60,326 nt of DNA from an uncultured Clostridia bacterium (GCA_947630285.1 CANRHD010000014.1:1-60326), one strand, 5' to 3'. Shown: positions 30,728 to 40,739, counted from the stretch's first letter. The notes: a model not told the origin generated them from the letters alone. Numbers and translations are program-made.

Positions 30728-32713
30728 TTACTCTATCATAGCGGAAAATTCGCTCTCGGAAATGATGTTTACGCCAAGCTGTCTTGCCTTGTCAAGCTTA
30801 CTGCCCGCCGCTTCGCCTGCGAGGACATAATCGGTTTTCTTTGAAACGGAGGAAGAGGTCTTTCCGCCGTAATTTTCGATTATTTCGGAGGCCTGCGTTC
30901 TCGTAAAGTTCGTAAGCGTGCCTGTAAGGACAAAGGTTTTGCCCTCAAACCTGTTGTCGATTACCTTTTTTTCGCTGTTCATATTGACGCCCAGCCCCTT
31001 CAAATCCTCAATAAGCTCCTTTGTTTGCTCAAGGGAAAAGAAGTCAATAACGGCGTCCGCCATAATTTCGCCGAAGCCGTCAATGGACAGTATGCTTTCC
31101 CTGTCCGCATTGATAAGGGAGTCGATATTGTTAAAGTTATCCGCAAGGAGCTTTGCCGCCTTTTGACCTATATGGCGTATTCCCAATGCAAAAATGAGCT
31201 TGCCGAGGTCGTTTGATTTTGATTTTTCAACGGCATTTTTCAGGTTGTCGGCGCTCTTTTTGCCGAAGCCCTCAAATTTGGATATTTTTTCGTAGTCAAG
31301 CCTGTAAATATCCGCCGCCGTTTTAATAAGATTTTCCTTTACGAAAAGCTCAAGCACTGCGTCGCCCAGACCCTCAATATCCATAGCGTCTCTCGAACAG
31401 AAGTGTATTAAATTCCTGAGAAGCTGTGCAGGGCAGTCGGGATTACTGCATCTGACCGCCGCCTCTCCGCTGTCCCTTGAAACGGGAGCGCCGCAGGAGG
31501 GGCAGAATTTTGGCATTTCATATTCCTCGGTATTTTCTCCGTGCTTTGAAACACAGAGTATTTCGGGTATAATATCTCCGGCTTTTCTTACAATTACGCT
31601 GTCGCCTATGCAAATTCCCTTTTCCTTGATAAAATCCTCGTTGTGAAGCGTTGCACGGCTTACCGTAGAGCCTGCGAGAAGCACGGGTTCAAGCACCGCT
31701 GTCGGGGCGAGTATTCCCGTCCTGCCTACGGAAATTTCAATATCGACAAGCTTTGTCTCCTTTTCCTCCGGAGGGTATTTCCACGCAAGCGCCCATTTTG
31801 GGAATTTTGCGGTGCTTCCGAGCATTTCCCTGTGGCGGAAGCTGTTTACCTTAATAACTGCGCCGTCTATATCAAATTCAAGCGTGCCCCTTATTTTGCC
31901 TATTCTGTCAAGCTCCTGTATCACTTCGTCTATGCTTGAAAATTCATTGTAAAACGGAACGGTTTTAAAGCCGAGGCTTTTAATGTAGTCGAGCGACTGC
32001 TTGTGATTGGTTATCTCTTTGCCGTCAAGCTGTTGGATATTAAAAACAAAGATGTCAAGCCCTCTCTGTGCCGCTATTTTTGAGTCCTTTTGTCTAAGGC
32101 TTCCTGCGGCGGCGTTTCTCGGGTTCTTAAAGGGCTTTTCATCGTTTAATTCCTGCTTTTTTACTATCTCAAAAAAGCTTTGCCTTGGCATATATACTTC
32201 GCCGCGCACTTCAATAAACGGGATCTTTTCGTTTAAGGAAAGCGGAATACTGCGGACGGTTTTAAGGTTTGCCGTGACATCTTCTCCGACTGTTCCGTCG
32301 CCCCTGGTAGAACCTCTTGAGATTATGCCGTCGGAATATTCAAGCGAAACGGACAGACCGTCGATTTTAGGCTCTACAACATAAGTTGCGTCAGGGCATA
32401 CTTCACGAACCCTCTTGTCAAAATCATACACTTCGGAAATGTTGAAAGCGTCCTGCAAGCTCTCCATTTTTACGATGTGCGTTACGCTCTTAAACAAATT
32501 TTCATCGGCAAAGCCGCCCACTCTGTGCGTGGGTGAATCGGCCGTAAGAAGCTGAGGGTATTCCTGCTCGATACCGTTGAGCTCTCGCATAAGCATATCG
32601 TACTCATAGTCCTCTATATCGCTTTCGTTTTCAACATAATATCGATAAATATGGTGGTTCAATTCTTTGCGGAGCGTTTCGGCTCTCGCTTTTTTTTGCT
32701 CATAATCGGTCAT
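30728..32713 (-). CDS. ligA: NAD-dependent DNA ligase
   Basis: 661 residues, normal length. Domain order: an Ia region binding NMN, the adenylation motif EPKIDGLSVS with the active Lys, an OB fold, and a four-Cys zinc finger (CPSCGAP...CSNPDCPAQ). Helix-hairpin-helix repeats follow, then a C-terminal BRCT domain (GKTFVLTGTLTNFTR). It seals nicks in replication and repair. The ATG at 32,713 follows GGGGTGA; an upstream in-frame start at 32,776 is less likely. It converges on dinB and diverges from the carboxypeptidase gene. Confidence 0.96.
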   Translation of the reverse strand: MTDYEQKKARAETLRKELNHHIYRYYVENESDIEDYEYDMLMRELNGIEQEYPQLLTADSPTHRVGGFADENLFKSVTHIVKMESLQDAFNISEVYDFDKRVREVCPDATYVVEPKIDGLSVSLEYSDGIISRGSTRGDGTVGEDVTANLKTVRSIPLSLNEKIPFIEVRGEVYMPRQSFFEIVKKQELNDEKPFKNPRNAAAGSLRQKDSKIAAQRGLDIFVFNIQQLDGKEITNHKQSLDYIKSLGFKTVPFYNEFSSIDEVIQELDRIGKIRGTLEFDIDGAVIKVNSFRHREMLGSTAKFPKWALAWKYPPEEKETKLVDIEISVGRTGILAPTAVLEPVLLAGSTVSRATLHNEDFIKEKGICIGDSVIVRKAGDIIPEILCVSKHGENTEEYEMPKFCPSCGAPVSRDSGEAAVRCSNPDCPAQLLRNLIHFCSRDAMDIEGLGDAVLELFVKENLIKTAADIYRLDYEKISKFEGFGKKSADNLKNAVEKSKSNDLGKLIFALGIRHIGQKAAKLLADNFNNIDSLINADRESILSIDGFGEIMADAVIDFFSLEQTKELIEDLKGLGVNMNSEKKVIDNRFEGKTFVLTGTLTNFTRTQASEIIENYGGKTSSSVSKKTDYVLAGEAAGSKLDKARQLGVNIISESEFSAMIE

Positions 32714-32803
32714 AGTATCACCCCGGCAATATTTTATCACACAAATATCATTTTTACAATGCCAATCATCATACACATTATTAAGAAATTTCGGAGGTGT
32801 GTT

Positions 32804-33958
32804 ATGAGAAAGGTAACAGCAATTATAATATCCGTATGCGTCTTAATCACGGCTTTTATTATTCCTTCCTTTGCAGGGAATTATCCCGAAATGAAGGTCG
32901 AAGCCGATGCAAAGGCCGCCGTTTTGATGGATGCGGCCACGGGCAGGGTGCTTATGGCGAAAAATGCCGATGAAAAAATGTATCCTGCCTCCGTTACAAA
33001 AATTATGAGCCTGTTGCTGATAAGCGAGGCCGTTGACAGCGGTAAAATCTCCCTTACCGATGTTGTGACCGCAAGTGCGGAGGCCTGCTCAAAGGGCGGC
33101 TCGCAGATATGGCTTAAAGAGGGGGAGCAGATGAGCGTTGACGATTTGCTCAAAGCAACCGCAATAGCCAGCGCAAACGACGCCTGTACCGCTCTGGGAG
33201 AATTTTTGGCAGGCGACGACGCTTCGTTTGTAAAGATGATGAACGACAGGGCAAAACAGCTTGGAATGAAAAACACAAACTTTGAAAACTGCACGGGACT
33301 TGACGACACCGCAAAAAATCATCTTACAACGGCATACGACATAGCGCTTATGTCAAGAGAGCTTATAAAGCATAAGCTTGTGCTTAATTATACCACAACA
33401 TGGATGGACTCTTTGAGAGCTGGAAAAACAGAGCTTGTAAACACAAATAAGCTTGTAAAGAGCTATAAGGGAATTACGGGTCTTAAAACAGGCACAACCT
33501 CAAAGGCCGGCTGCTGCGTAAGCGCAACGGCGCAGAGGGACGGACTCAGCCTTATAGCCGTGGTTCTGGGCAGTGAAAACAGCAAACAGCGCTTTGCGGC
33601 GGCAAAGGCTATGCTTGACTGGGGATTTGCAAACTATGCCTGCGTAAGTCTCAATGCAGATAAATCCCTGCTTACGAATATCAATGTAATATCGGGCTTT
33701 GAAAAGACGGTGAGGCCGGTCGTTTCGGGTCAAACAAAGGTGCTTGTAAAAAAGGGCGAGGAAAACAATATAGAAACAAAGGTGAATTTGCCCGTAGATG
33801 TAGAGGCGCCCGTGGAAAAGGGGCAGGTGCTCGGCGAGGTGAAATTCACCCTTAAAAATAAGGAAATAGGCAGTCTGAAGCTGTATGCGGAAAAGGAAAT
33901 CAAAAAGATGACTTTTTCAGAGCAGTTTCGCAGGTTTATAGTTTCCGTTTGCAAATAA
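32804..33958 (+). CDS. D-alanyl-D-alanine carboxypeptidase (PBP5-like)
   Basis: A 384-residue class C low-molecular-weight penicillin-binding protein that trims the terminal D-Ala from peptidoglycan stem peptides. It has a signal peptide (about 1-24). The active-site motifs are SVTK (Ser about 60), SAND (about 122-125) and KTGT (about 226-229). A beta-rich PBP5_C domain and an amphipathic C-terminal helix for membrane attachment follow. The ATG at 32,804 follows GGAGGTG; the longer open frame upstream overlaps the divergent ligA promoter region. Confidence 0.93.
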   Translation: MRKVTAIIISVCVLITAFIIPSFAGNYPEMKVEADAKAAVLMDAATGRVLMAKNADEKMYPASVTKIMSLLLISEAVDSGKISLTDVVTASAEACSKGGSQIWLKEGEQMSVDDLLKATAIASANDACTALGEFLAGDDASFVKMMNDRAKQLGMKNTNFENCTGLDDTAKNHLTTAYDIALMSRELIKHKLVLNYTTTWMDSLRAGKTELVNTNKLVKSYKGITGLKTGTTSKAGCCVSATAQRDGLSLIAVVLGSENSKQRFAAAKAMLDWGFANYACVSLNADKSLLTNINVISGFEKTVRPVVSGQTKVLVKKGEENNIETKVNLPVDVEAPVEKGQVLGEVKFTLKNKEIGSLKLYAEKEIKKMTFSEQFRRFIVSVCK

Positions 33959-34045
33959 TTTTAAAGCCGCATTTTATTACTGCACATCGAAAAGCATAAT
34001 TGTCATATAAAAATTTTATATTTTAAAAAAAATAACAAATAATTG

Positions 34046-34074
34046 TTGAAAAAATATCTCACTTAGGGTAAAAT
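34046..34074 (+). promoter_or_regulatory. pgi promoter
   Basis: TTGAAA (34,046-34,051) and TAAAAT (34,069-34,074) with a 17-bp spacer, about 58 bp ahead of the pgi ATG. The rest of the 173-bp gap after the carboxypeptidase gene is A+T-rich and shows nothing else clear. Confidence 0.75.
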
Positions 34075-34131
34075 AAATCTATATCATTTCCGATAAAGAT
34101 TTAGGCGTGTGAAAAAGGAGATTAAAATTTA

Positions 34132-35469
34132 ATGGCAGTAAGGCTTAATACAAAGCATCTCAAGGGCTTTGTTTCTCAGGAGGATTTTGACGGTATTGCG
34201 GCTCAGATAAGAGAGTCCGACAAAAAGCTTATGAGTAAAACAGGCGAGGGAAGCGATTTTTTAGGCTGGATAGATCTTCCGGTAAATTATGATAAAGATG
34301 AATTTGCAAGAATAAAAAAGGCGGCTGCGAAAATACAGTCCGATTCGCAGGTGTTGATAGTTATAGGCATCGGCGGAAGCTATTTGGGCGCAAGGGCGGC
34401 TATTGAGTTTTGCAAGTCGCAGAACTACAATATACTTGCAAAGGATACTCCGCAGATATTTTTCAGCGGCAACAGCATAAGCTCGTCCGCACTTTCGGAG
34501 CTTATCTCAATTTGTGAGGAAAAGGATTTTTCCGTAAATGTAATTTCAAAATCGGGCACAACTACCGAGCCTGCGGTTTCTTTCAGGATTTTCAGGGAGC
34601 TTCTTGAAAAAAAGTACGGTAAGCAGGGTGCGGCAAAAAGGATATATGTCACAACCGACAGGGCAAAGGGGACTTTAAAGGAGCTTTCCGACAAGGAGGG
34701 CTATGAAACCTTTGTCGTTCCCGACGATGTCGGCGGCAGATATTCCGTTTTAACCGCCGTGGGCTTGCTTCCCATTGCGGCGGCAGGCTGTGATATAGAT
34801 AAAATGATGCAGGGTGCGGCGGATGCAAGGAACGCCTATACCGACCCCGATATAGAAAAAAACGACTGCTATAAATATGCGGCGGCAAGGAACATTCTCT
34901 ATAAAAAGGGCAAATCGGTTGAGATGATGGTTGCCTACGAACCCGACTATACCATGATGAACGAGTGGTTTAAACAGCTTTTCGGCGAGTCGGAGGGAAA
35001 GAACGGAAAAGGTCTTTTCCCGTCCTCGGCTGTCTTTTCTACCGACCTCCACTCTATGGGTCAGTATATCCAGCAGGGCGAGAGGCTTTTGTTTGAAACC
35101 GCCGTTGTCTTTGACAAACCTAAGCATGTTGTCGAAATAGGCACGGACGAAAAAAATGCGGACGGCCTTAACTTCCTCGCAGGCAAGACTATGGACTTTG
35201 TAAACAGAAAGGCTTTTGAGGGTACGGTGTTGGCACATTGCGACGGCGGCGTGCCTAATATCGTTCTTGAAATTCCCGAAATGAACGAGTACGAATTCGG
35301 TTACCTTGTCTATTTCCTTGAAAAGGCATGCGCCGTTTCGGGCTATACTCTCGGCGTCAATCCGTTTGACCAGCCGGGCGTTGAAAGCTACAAGAAAAAT
35401 ATGTTTGCGCTTTTAGGCAAGCCCGGTTATGAGGCTCAGAGGGAAGAGCTTGAAAAAAGACTCTCTTAA
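34132..35469 (+). CDS. pgi: Glucose-6-phosphate isomerase
   Basis: 445 residues, the compact form common in Firmicutes. It interconverts glucose 6-phosphate and fructose 6-phosphate in glycolysis. Visible are the sugar-phosphate loop [14 protein letters not shown] (about 77-90), SKSGTTTEP (about 141-149), [12 protein letters not shown] (about 203-214) and the C-terminal [10 protein letters not shown] with the catalytic Lys. GGAG lies before the ATG. It has its own promoter. Confidence 0.96.
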   Translation: MAVRLNTKHLKGFVSQEDFDGIAAQIRESDKKLMSKTGEGSDFLGWIDLPVNYDKDEFARIKKAAAKIQSDSQVLIVIGIGGSYLGARAAIEFCKSQNYNILAKDTPQIFFSGNSISSSALSELISICEEKDFSVNVISKSGTTTEPAVSFRIFRELLEKKYGKQGAAKRIYVTTDRAKGTLKELSDKEGYETFVVPDDVGGRYSVLTAVGLLPIAAAGCDIDKMMQGAADARNAYTDPDIEKNDCYKYAAARNILYKKGKSVEMMVAYEPDYTMMNEWFKQLFGESEGKNGKGLFPSSAVFSTDLHSMGQYIQQGERLLFETAVVFDKPKHVVEIGTDEKNADGLNFLAGKTMDFVNRKAFEGTVLAHCDGGVPNIVLEIPEMNEYEFGYLVYFLEKACAVSGYTLGVNPFDQPGVESYKKNMFALLGKPGYEAQREELEKRLS

Positions 35470-35518
35470 TTCAGTAAAACACCGCAGGGCGGTTAAATAA
35501 AATACAGGAGGAGATAAA

Positions 35519-35938
35519 ATGATATCTCTTATTATCGGCCATAAAGGCTCGGGAAAAACAAAAATTTTGGTTGACCATGTAAACAGCGCTGTCGCTGAGT
35601 CAAGCGGCAATGTAATTTGCGTTGAAAAGGAGACTAAGCTTACATACGATGTCAATTATCGTGCAAGGCTTGTTTCTACGGACAATTTCTCCGTTGAGGG
35701 ATTTGACGCATTTTACGGCTTTTTAAGCGGTATATGCGCAGGCGACCATGATATTACCGACATCTTTGTTGACGCTACCTTCAGAATTTGCGGCAGGGAC
35801 TATGAGGCCCTTGCGGACTTTATGAAAAAGGTTGACGCTCTTTCAAAGATTTCCAATATCAAGTTTACATTTACCATTTCAACCGATATGGAAAATCTTC
35901 CCGAAAGAATGTTTGAGTACTGCAAAAAAATCAACTGA
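35519..35938 (+). CDS. Small P-loop protein, unknown function
   Basis: 139 residues. A Walker A motif (GHKGSGKT, about 7-14) opens the protein. A Walker B-like strand (DITDIFVDATFRI, about 79-91) follows, then a C-terminal strand KFTFTISTD where ATPases often have a sensor. It is much shorter than most P-loop ATPases and has no added domain. It lies between pgi and the DUF177 gene, preceded by AGGAGGAG and followed by a strong terminator. I do not recognise a named family. Confidence 0.72.
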   Translation: MISLIIGHKGSGKTKILVDHVNSAVAESSGNVICVEKETKLTYDVNYRARLVSTDNFSVEGFDAFYGFLSGICAGDHDITDIFVDATFRICGRDYEALADFMKKVDALSKISNIKFTFTISTDMENLPERMFEYCKKIN

Positions 35939-35947
35939 TTTTATTTT

Positions 35948-35977
35948 ACCGCCGCTCGTGTTCGGGCGGCGGTTTTT
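35948..35977 (+). terminator. Terminator after the small P-loop gene
   Basis: ACCGCCGC (35,948-35,955) and GCGGCGGT (35,966-35,973) form an 8-bp G+C stem followed by TTTTT. Confidence 0.9.
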
Positions 35978-36019
35978 GCCTTAATACTCAAAAAATTTGC
36001 TCCAAATTTGAATTTTCGG

Positions 36020-36048
36020 TTGACAAAATACGATATTATGTATATAAT
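36020..36048 (+). promoter_or_regulatory. Promoter of the DUF177-rpmF operon
   Basis: TTGACA (36,020-36,025) and TATAAT (36,043-36,048) are both exact consensus, 17 bp apart, 30 bp before the ATG at 36,079. Confidence 0.92.
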
Positions 36049-36078
36049 ACTTTTTGCGTTAGTTTGACGAGGTATATT

Positions 36079-36552
36079 ATGTTTATTGAACTTGAACCGA
36101 TTTTTAACAACGAGGGCTCCTGTAAGGAGTTTGAGTACGAATTTGTCCCCGAGGACTGTGCGGAAATAGCAGTCGCAAGGGTTAAGGGTTCTGTTAAAAA
36201 TCAAACGGGCATAGTTTCATTAACAGCTGAGGTCAGCTTTTTAATTGATGCGTTGTGCGACCGCTGCGCCGCACCTGTAAAGGAAGAAAATACCATTGAC
36301 ATCAGTCATATTTTGGTTTCACAGCTAAATGACTCCGACAACGATAATTTTTTTCTTATAGACAGTATGCATTTTAATCTTGACGAGCTTATCAGAGAAG
36401 ATATACTTTTATCATTACCTACCAAAATTTTGTGCCGTGACGATTGCAAGGGTTTATGCCCGTATTGCGGCGCAAATTTAAACGAGAAACAGTGCGGCTG
36501 TAAAAAGCCCGTTGACCCGAGGCTTGAGGCGCTTAAAAAATTTCTCGATTAG
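36079..36552 (+). CDS. DUF177/YceD family protein
   Basis: About 157 residues. The family pairs almost everywhere with rpmF and is linked to 23S rRNA metabolism in bacteria and chloroplasts. Visible are a CDRC pair in the middle and the C-terminal signature CRDDCKGLCPYCGANLNEK, which probably binds zinc. The ATG at 36,079 follows GAGG; an upstream in-frame TTG gives five more residues. rpmF follows after 40 bp. Confidence 0.87.
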   Translation: MFIELEPIFNNEGSCKEFEYEFVPEDCAEIAVARVKGSVKNQTGIVSLTAEVSFLIDALCDRCAAPVKEENTIDISHILVSQLNDSDNDNFFLIDSMHFNLDELIREDILLSLPTKILCRDDCKGLCPYCGANLNEKQCGCKKPVDPRLEALKKFLD

Positions 36553-36592
36553 TTTTGTTGTTTAATTTCGTATTATAAAGGAGAGCTGAAAA

Positions 36593-36778
36593 ATGGCAGT
36601 ACCGAAGAGAAGAGTTTCCAAGGCAAGAAGAGACAAAAGACGCTCGGCAGTATGGAAGATGAAAGCGCCTGAAATCCAGAAGTGCCCTAACTGCGGCGAG
36701 TACAAGAGAGCGCACAGGGTTTGCGCCGTTTGCGGTTATTACAACGGCAGACAGGTAATTGTTAAGGAAGAGGCTTGA
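36593..36778 (+). CDS. rpmF: 50S ribosomal protein L32
   Basis: 61 residues starting AVPKRRVSKARRDKRR, with a CxxC...CxxC zinc ribbon (CPNCGEY and CAVCGYY). This is the zinc-binding form of L32. AAAGGAG precedes the ATG. It is co-transcribed with DUF177 and followed by a terminator. Confidence 0.97.
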   Translation: MAVPKRRVSKARRDKRRSAVWKMKAPEIQKCPNCGEYKRAHRVCAVCGYYNGRQVIVKEEA

Positions 36779-36806
36779 TTGCGTTCTTTGTTACATTGTA
36801 AGTATT

Positions 36807-36839
36807 AAGGTGGAGAAGGCGAATCTTCCCCGCCTTTTT
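36807..36839 (+). terminator. Terminator after rpmF
   Basis: AAGGTGGAGAAG (36,807-36,818) pairs with CTTCCCCGCCTT (36,825-36,836) with one mismatch and one G-T pair, then TTTTT. Confidence 0.8.
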
Positions 36840-36864
36840 ATCGTGTGTGAAACGGGGTGAGCTT

Positions 36865-38178
36865 TTGGCAGTAAAAATCAACGGTGTAAAACCTTTTTCA
36901 AAATGCTGGTTTCACGGCGTCAGAGCCGGCGACCGCCTGCTCGATGTTGACGGCAATGAAATTGAGGATATACTCGACTATGATTTTTATATGAGCTTTT
37001 TGCCTGTCAAAATGACTTTCGGGCGAAAGGACGGCAAAACCGTTTCGTTTACGGTAAACAGCGAAAATACGGGGCTTATTTTCAATACCTACCTTATGGA
37101 CGAACAGCGCCAATGCAAAAACAAATGTATTTTTTGCTTTATAGACCAGATGCCCAAGGGAATGAGGGAAAGTCTTTATTTTAAAGACGACGACTCACGG
37201 CTTTCGTTCCTGTTCGGCAACTATATTACGCTTACAAATATCACCGAGCATGAGATAGACAGAATAATCTCCATGCACATAAGCCCCATAAATATATCCG
37301 TGCATACCATGAACCCGGAGCTCAGGGTAAAAATGATGAACAACAGATTTGCCGGCGAAAGGCTTTCCGTTATTAAACGCCTTGCTGACGCCGGTATAAA
37401 AATAAACACCCAGCTTGTGCTGTGTCCCGGAATTAACGACGGCGACGAGCTTCGGTACAGTATAGAGGAGCTTGCCAAGCTTTACCCCTCGGTTCAGAGC
37501 ATAGCCTGCGTTCCCGTGGGGCTTACAAAATTCAGAGAGGGTCTGTTTGAAATTCAGCCTTATACAAAGCAGACCGCAGGTCAAACCATTGATATAATCG
37601 AAAATTTTTCAAATAAATTTAAAAAAGAGCACGGCATAAGGCTGTGTTATCCGTCCGATGAGTTCTTTTTACTTGCACAAAGAGCCATGCCCGATGAGGA
37701 TTACTATGACGACTATCCTCAAATAGATAACGGCGTGGGAATGTGGACCTCATTAAAAAATGAATTTATAAATGCGCTTGAAAGCGCCGCCGTTCGGCCG
37801 GTTAACAAAAGCATATCCCTTGCGACGGGCGAGGCGGCTTATCCGCTTATGGCGGAGCTCAGCGAAATGGCGGGCAAAAAATTCGGCGTTAAAATCAGCG
37901 TCTATAAAATTATAAATAACTTTTTCGGAGAAAAAATAACCGTCGCAGGGCTTCTTACGGGAAAAGACCTGTTAGAGCAGTTAAAGGGCAGGGAGCTCGG
38001 CGAAAAATTACTCATACCGCTCGCCATGACTGTAGATTATACTTCCCGTTCTACGCAAAACAATAAATTTCTTGATGATATTACGCTCAGGCAGGCGGAA
38101 GAAATTTTGGGAGTACCCGTAATTCCCACCGCAGGCAACGGCGGAGAGCTGCTTAAAAATATGTTGGGGGTGGAATAA
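36865..38178 (+). CDS. DUF512 radical-SAM/PDZ protein
   Basis: About 437 residues. An N-terminal PDZ-like domain (GVRAGDRLLDVDGNEI) is followed by a radical-SAM-type cluster (CKNKCIFCFIDQMPKGMR), then the DUF512 domain. The family lies next to der in many Clostridia; its reaction is not known to me. A TTG at 36,865 follows GGGGTGA at good spacing and gives the usual N-terminus; a GTG at 36,847 is the alternative. Its stop overlaps the der start (TAATG). Confidence 0.85.
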   Translation: MAVKINGVKPFSKCWFHGVRAGDRLLDVDGNEIEDILDYDFYMSFLPVKMTFGRKDGKTVSFTVNSENTGLIFNTYLMDEQRQCKNKCIFCFIDQMPKGMRESLYFKDDDSRLSFLFGNYITLTNITEHEIDRIISMHISPINISVHTMNPELRVKMMNNRFAGERLSVIKRLADAGIKINTQLVLCPGINDGDELRYSIEELAKLYPSVQSIACVPVGLTKFREGLFEIQPYTKQTAGQTIDIIENFSNKFKKEHGIRLCYPSDEFFLLAQRAMPDEDYYDDYPQIDNGVGMWTSLKNEFINALESAAVRPVNKSISLATGEAAYPLMAELSEMAGKKFGVKISVYKIINNFFGEKITVAGLLTGKDLLEQLKGRELGEKLLIPLAMTVDYTSRSTQNNKFLDDITLRQAEEILGVPVIPTAGNGGELLKNMLGVE

Positions 38179-39518
38179 TGTCAAAGCCTGTAGTTGCCGT
38201 CGTAGGCAGACCTAATGTCGGAAAAAGCACGCTTTTTAATAAACTGATAGGCAAAAGACTTTCCATAGTAGACGATACTCCGGGCGTTACAAGGGACCGT
38301 ATTTACGGCGAGTGCGAATGGCTCGGACACAATATGCTGCTTGTTGATACGGGCGGCATAGAGCCTTATTCCGATGATGTAATTCTTTCCCAAATGCGCC
38401 GTCAGGCACAGCTTGCCATAGACAGCGCAGATGTAATCATACTCGTCACCGATGTGCGTTCGGGCGTTGTCGCAACGGATATGGAGGTTGCTGCCATACT
38501 CCAAAAAAGCGGAAAGCCCATCGTCTTATGCGTGAACAAGTGCGATACAATAGGCGAGGTGCCTGCCGATTTTTATGAGTTTTACAACTTGGGTCTCGGC
38601 GACCCGATAGCGGTTTCGGCGGTTCACGGCCACGGAACGGGCGATCTGCTCGACGAGGTGCTGAAATATCTTCCTGACGGAGGTAATGATAACGAGGACG
38701 AAAGCATAATCAAGGTTGCCGTTATAGGTAAGCCGAATGTAGGTAAATCTTCACTTATTAACGCCATTTCCGGAGAAGAAAGGGCTATAGTTTCAAACAT
38801 TGCCGGCACCACGAGGGACACTACCGATACGGTAATAGAAAATAAGACGGGTAAATTCCTTTTTATAGACACGGCAGGGCTCCGGCGTAAGAGCAAGGTG
38901 GACGACCAGATAGAGAAATATTCCGTCATAAGGGCGAGAATGGCTGTCGAAAGAGCCGATGTGTGCGTTATTATGATTGACGCCACCGAGGGCTTTACCG
39001 AACAGGACTCCAAGGTTGCGGGAATAGCCCACGAACAGGGCAAGGCTTGTATAATAGCCGTCAATAAATGGGACGCAGTCGAAAAGGACGGGCACACCAT
39101 GGATTCCGAAAGGAAAAAGCTTATGAATGATTTTTCCTTTATGAGCTATGCTCCGATAATCTTCATTTCGGCCAAAACGGGGCAAAGGCTTGACAGGCTT
39201 TACGAGCTTATAAAATTTGTCGATGAGCAAAACGCCATGAGGATTTCCACGGGCAAATTAAACGAGGTTCTTGCGGCGGCAACAACAAGGGTTCAGCCGC
39301 CGTCGGACAAGGGCAAAAGGCTTAAAATTTATTACATTACCCAGGCTTCAACCCGTCCGCCCACATTTGTCTGCTTTGTAAACAGTAAGGATTTGTTCCA
39401 TTACAGCTATCAGAGATACATTGACAATCAGATAAGAGAGGTTTTCGGCCTTGAGGGAACGCCTACAAGATTCGTCATAAGGGAAAGAGAAAAAAACGGC
39501 AAAAAAGATTACAAATAA
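38178..39518 (+). CDS. der: Ribosome-assembly GTPase Der (EngA)
   Basis: 446 residues with two GTPase domains in tandem and a C-terminal KH-like domain. G1 motifs are GRPNVGKST (about 9-17) and GKPNVGKSS (about 183-191); NKCD and NKWD give the guanine-specific motifs. It assists 50S subunit maturation. It is co-translated with the DUF512 gene and ends at a terminator. Confidence 0.97.
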   Translation: MSKPVVAVVGRPNVGKSTLFNKLIGKRLSIVDDTPGVTRDRIYGECEWLGHNMLLVDTGGIEPYSDDVILSQMRRQAQLAIDSADVIILVTDVRSGVVATDMEVAAILQKSGKPIVLCVNKCDTIGEVPADFYEFYNLGLGDPIAVSAVHGHGTGDLLDEVLKYLPDGGNDNEDESIIKVAVIGKPNVGKSSLINAISGEERAIVSNIAGTTRDTTDTVIENKTGKFLFIDTAGLRRKSKVDDQIEKYSVIRARMAVERADVCVIMIDATEGFTEQDSKVAGIAHEQGKACIIAVNKWDAVEKDGHTMDSERKKLMNDFSFMSYAPIIFISAKTGQRLDRLYELIKFVDEQNAMRISTGKLNEVLAAATTRVQPPSDKGKRLKIYYITQASTRPPTFVCFVNSKDLFHYSYQRYIDNQIREVFGLEGTPTRFVIREREKNGKKDYK

Positions 39519-39528
39519 ATATTTTCGC

Positions 39529-39556
39529 AAGAGGCAAATTATTTGCCTCTTTTTTC
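39529..39556 (+). terminator. Terminator after der
   Basis: AAGAGGCAAAT (39,529-39,539) and ATTTGCCTCTT (39,541-39,551) are exact complements; the T-run continues to 39,555. Confidence 0.9.
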
Positions 39557-39585
39557 TTGCTTATTACGGCCGTTTGTAGTATAAT
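39557..39585 (+). promoter_or_regulatory. ruvC promoter
   Basis: TTGCTT (39,557-39,562) and TATAAT (39,580-39,585) with a 17-bp spacer, about 35 bp before the ruvC start. No LexA box is visible, so ruvC does not look SOS-controlled from here. Confidence 0.8.
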
Positions 39586-39620
39586 TTCTTAAATACACTA
39601 AAATGGAGTATTGTGTAAAA

Positions 39621-40121
39621 ATGATAATTTTGGGTATCGACCCCGGGTATGCCATTGTCGGTTACGGAGTCATAAAATATGAGGCAAACCGTTTCGGCGT
39701 TCTTGACTACGGCGCTATTACTACCGAGGCCGGAACACCCTTTGTTGAAAGGCTTGACGCCATATATAACGAGCTTAATACGATTTTTGAAAAGTACAGA
39801 CCCGAAGCTATGGCGATTGAAAAGCTTTTTTACAACACCAATGCCAAAACGGTTATTGATGTCGCCCAGGCAAGGGGAGTTACCGTGCTTGCGGCTCACC
39901 GCCACGGCGCAGAGATTTACGAGTACACTCCGCTTCAGGTAAAGCAGAGCGTTGTGGGCTACGGCAGGGCGGAAAAAAAGCAGGTTCAGGAAATGACAAG
40001 GATAATTTTAAAGCTTGAAAAAATCCCTAAGCCCGACGATACCGCAGACGCCCTTGCGATGGCTATTTGCCATGCCCATTCAAGCGGCTCGCTTATGGGA
40101 AGGCTGAAAAATATTAAATAA
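39621..40121 (+). CDS. ruvC: Holliday-junction endonuclease RuvC
   Basis: About 166 residues. RNase H-fold acidic residues are visible: Asp in LGIDPGY (about 7), Glu in AIEKLFY (about 67) and the pair in [10 protein letters not shown] (about 139-142). It resolves Holliday junctions with RuvAB. The ATG at 39,621 starts the family's usual MIILGIDPG; an upstream ATG at 39,603 would add six residues. Confidence 0.96.
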   Translation: MIILGIDPGYAIVGYGVIKYEANRFGVLDYGAITTEAGTPFVERLDAIYNELNTIFEKYRPEAMAIEKLFYNTNAKTVIDVAQARGVTVLAAHRHGAEIYEYTPLQVKQSVVGYGRAEKKQVQEMTRIILKLEKIPKPDDTADALAMAICHAHSSGSLMGRLKNIK

Positions 40122-40133
40122 AAGGAAATTGTT

Positions 40134-40739
40134 ATGTTTTATTCTTTGACAGGCGAGGTTGTATATTTTGACGCCCAATGTGCGGCAATCGACTGCAACG
40201 GCGTGGCGTTTAAATGCTTTGCAACCGCAAATACTCTGAAAAATATCGCAAAAATCGGCGATAGGGTTACTCTGTTTACATTTTTGAGCGTCAAAGAGGA
40301 CGCCCTTGATCTATTCGGCTTTTATACCATGCAGGAGCTTGAATGCTTTAAGCTTTTGCTTACGGTAAACGGCGTCGGCGCAAAAATGGCTGTCGCCATA
40401 CTTTCGGAGCTTGACCCCGAGGAGCTTGCAATTTCGGTAGCGGCAAACGATTCAAAGGCTATAGCAAGGGCAAACGGCGTCGGCTCAAAGAGAGCGCAGA
40501 GAATTATACTCGAATTAAAGGATAAGCTTGCAAAAGGGCTTGAACTCGGTGAAACGGGCGCAAAAGCAGAGGCCGCCGCCTCCGCCGCAACGGTCGGCAA
40601 CGCCTCGCAGGCCGTTTCTGCGCTTATAATGCTCGGCTATTCCCAAACAGATGCGGCGGTCGCCGTGGGCGGACTTGATAAAAATTTAAGCGTCGAGGAA
40701 ATGATAAAGCTTGCGCTGAAAAGTCTTTCATCTCTGTAG
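40134..40739 (+). CDS. ruvA: Holliday-junction branch-migration subunit RuvA
   Basis: 201 residues: an N-terminal OB domain (FYSLTGEVVYFD), two helix-hairpin-helix motifs (LLTVNGVGAKMAVAIL and IARANGVGSKRAQRIIL) and a C-terminal domain that contacts RuvB. It begins 12 bp after ruvC. Downstream, the order ruvA-ruvB is broken by a sensor-kinase gene. Confidence 0.96.
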   Translation: MFYSLTGEVVYFDAQCAAIDCNGVAFKCFATANTLKNIAKIGDRVTLFTFLSVKEDALDLFGFYTMQELECFKLLLTVNGVGAKMAVAILSELDPEELAISVAANDSKAIARANGVGSKRAQRIILELKDKLAKGLELGETGAKAEAAASAATVGNASQAVSALIMLGYSQTDAAVAVGGLDKNLSVEEMIKLALKSLSSL

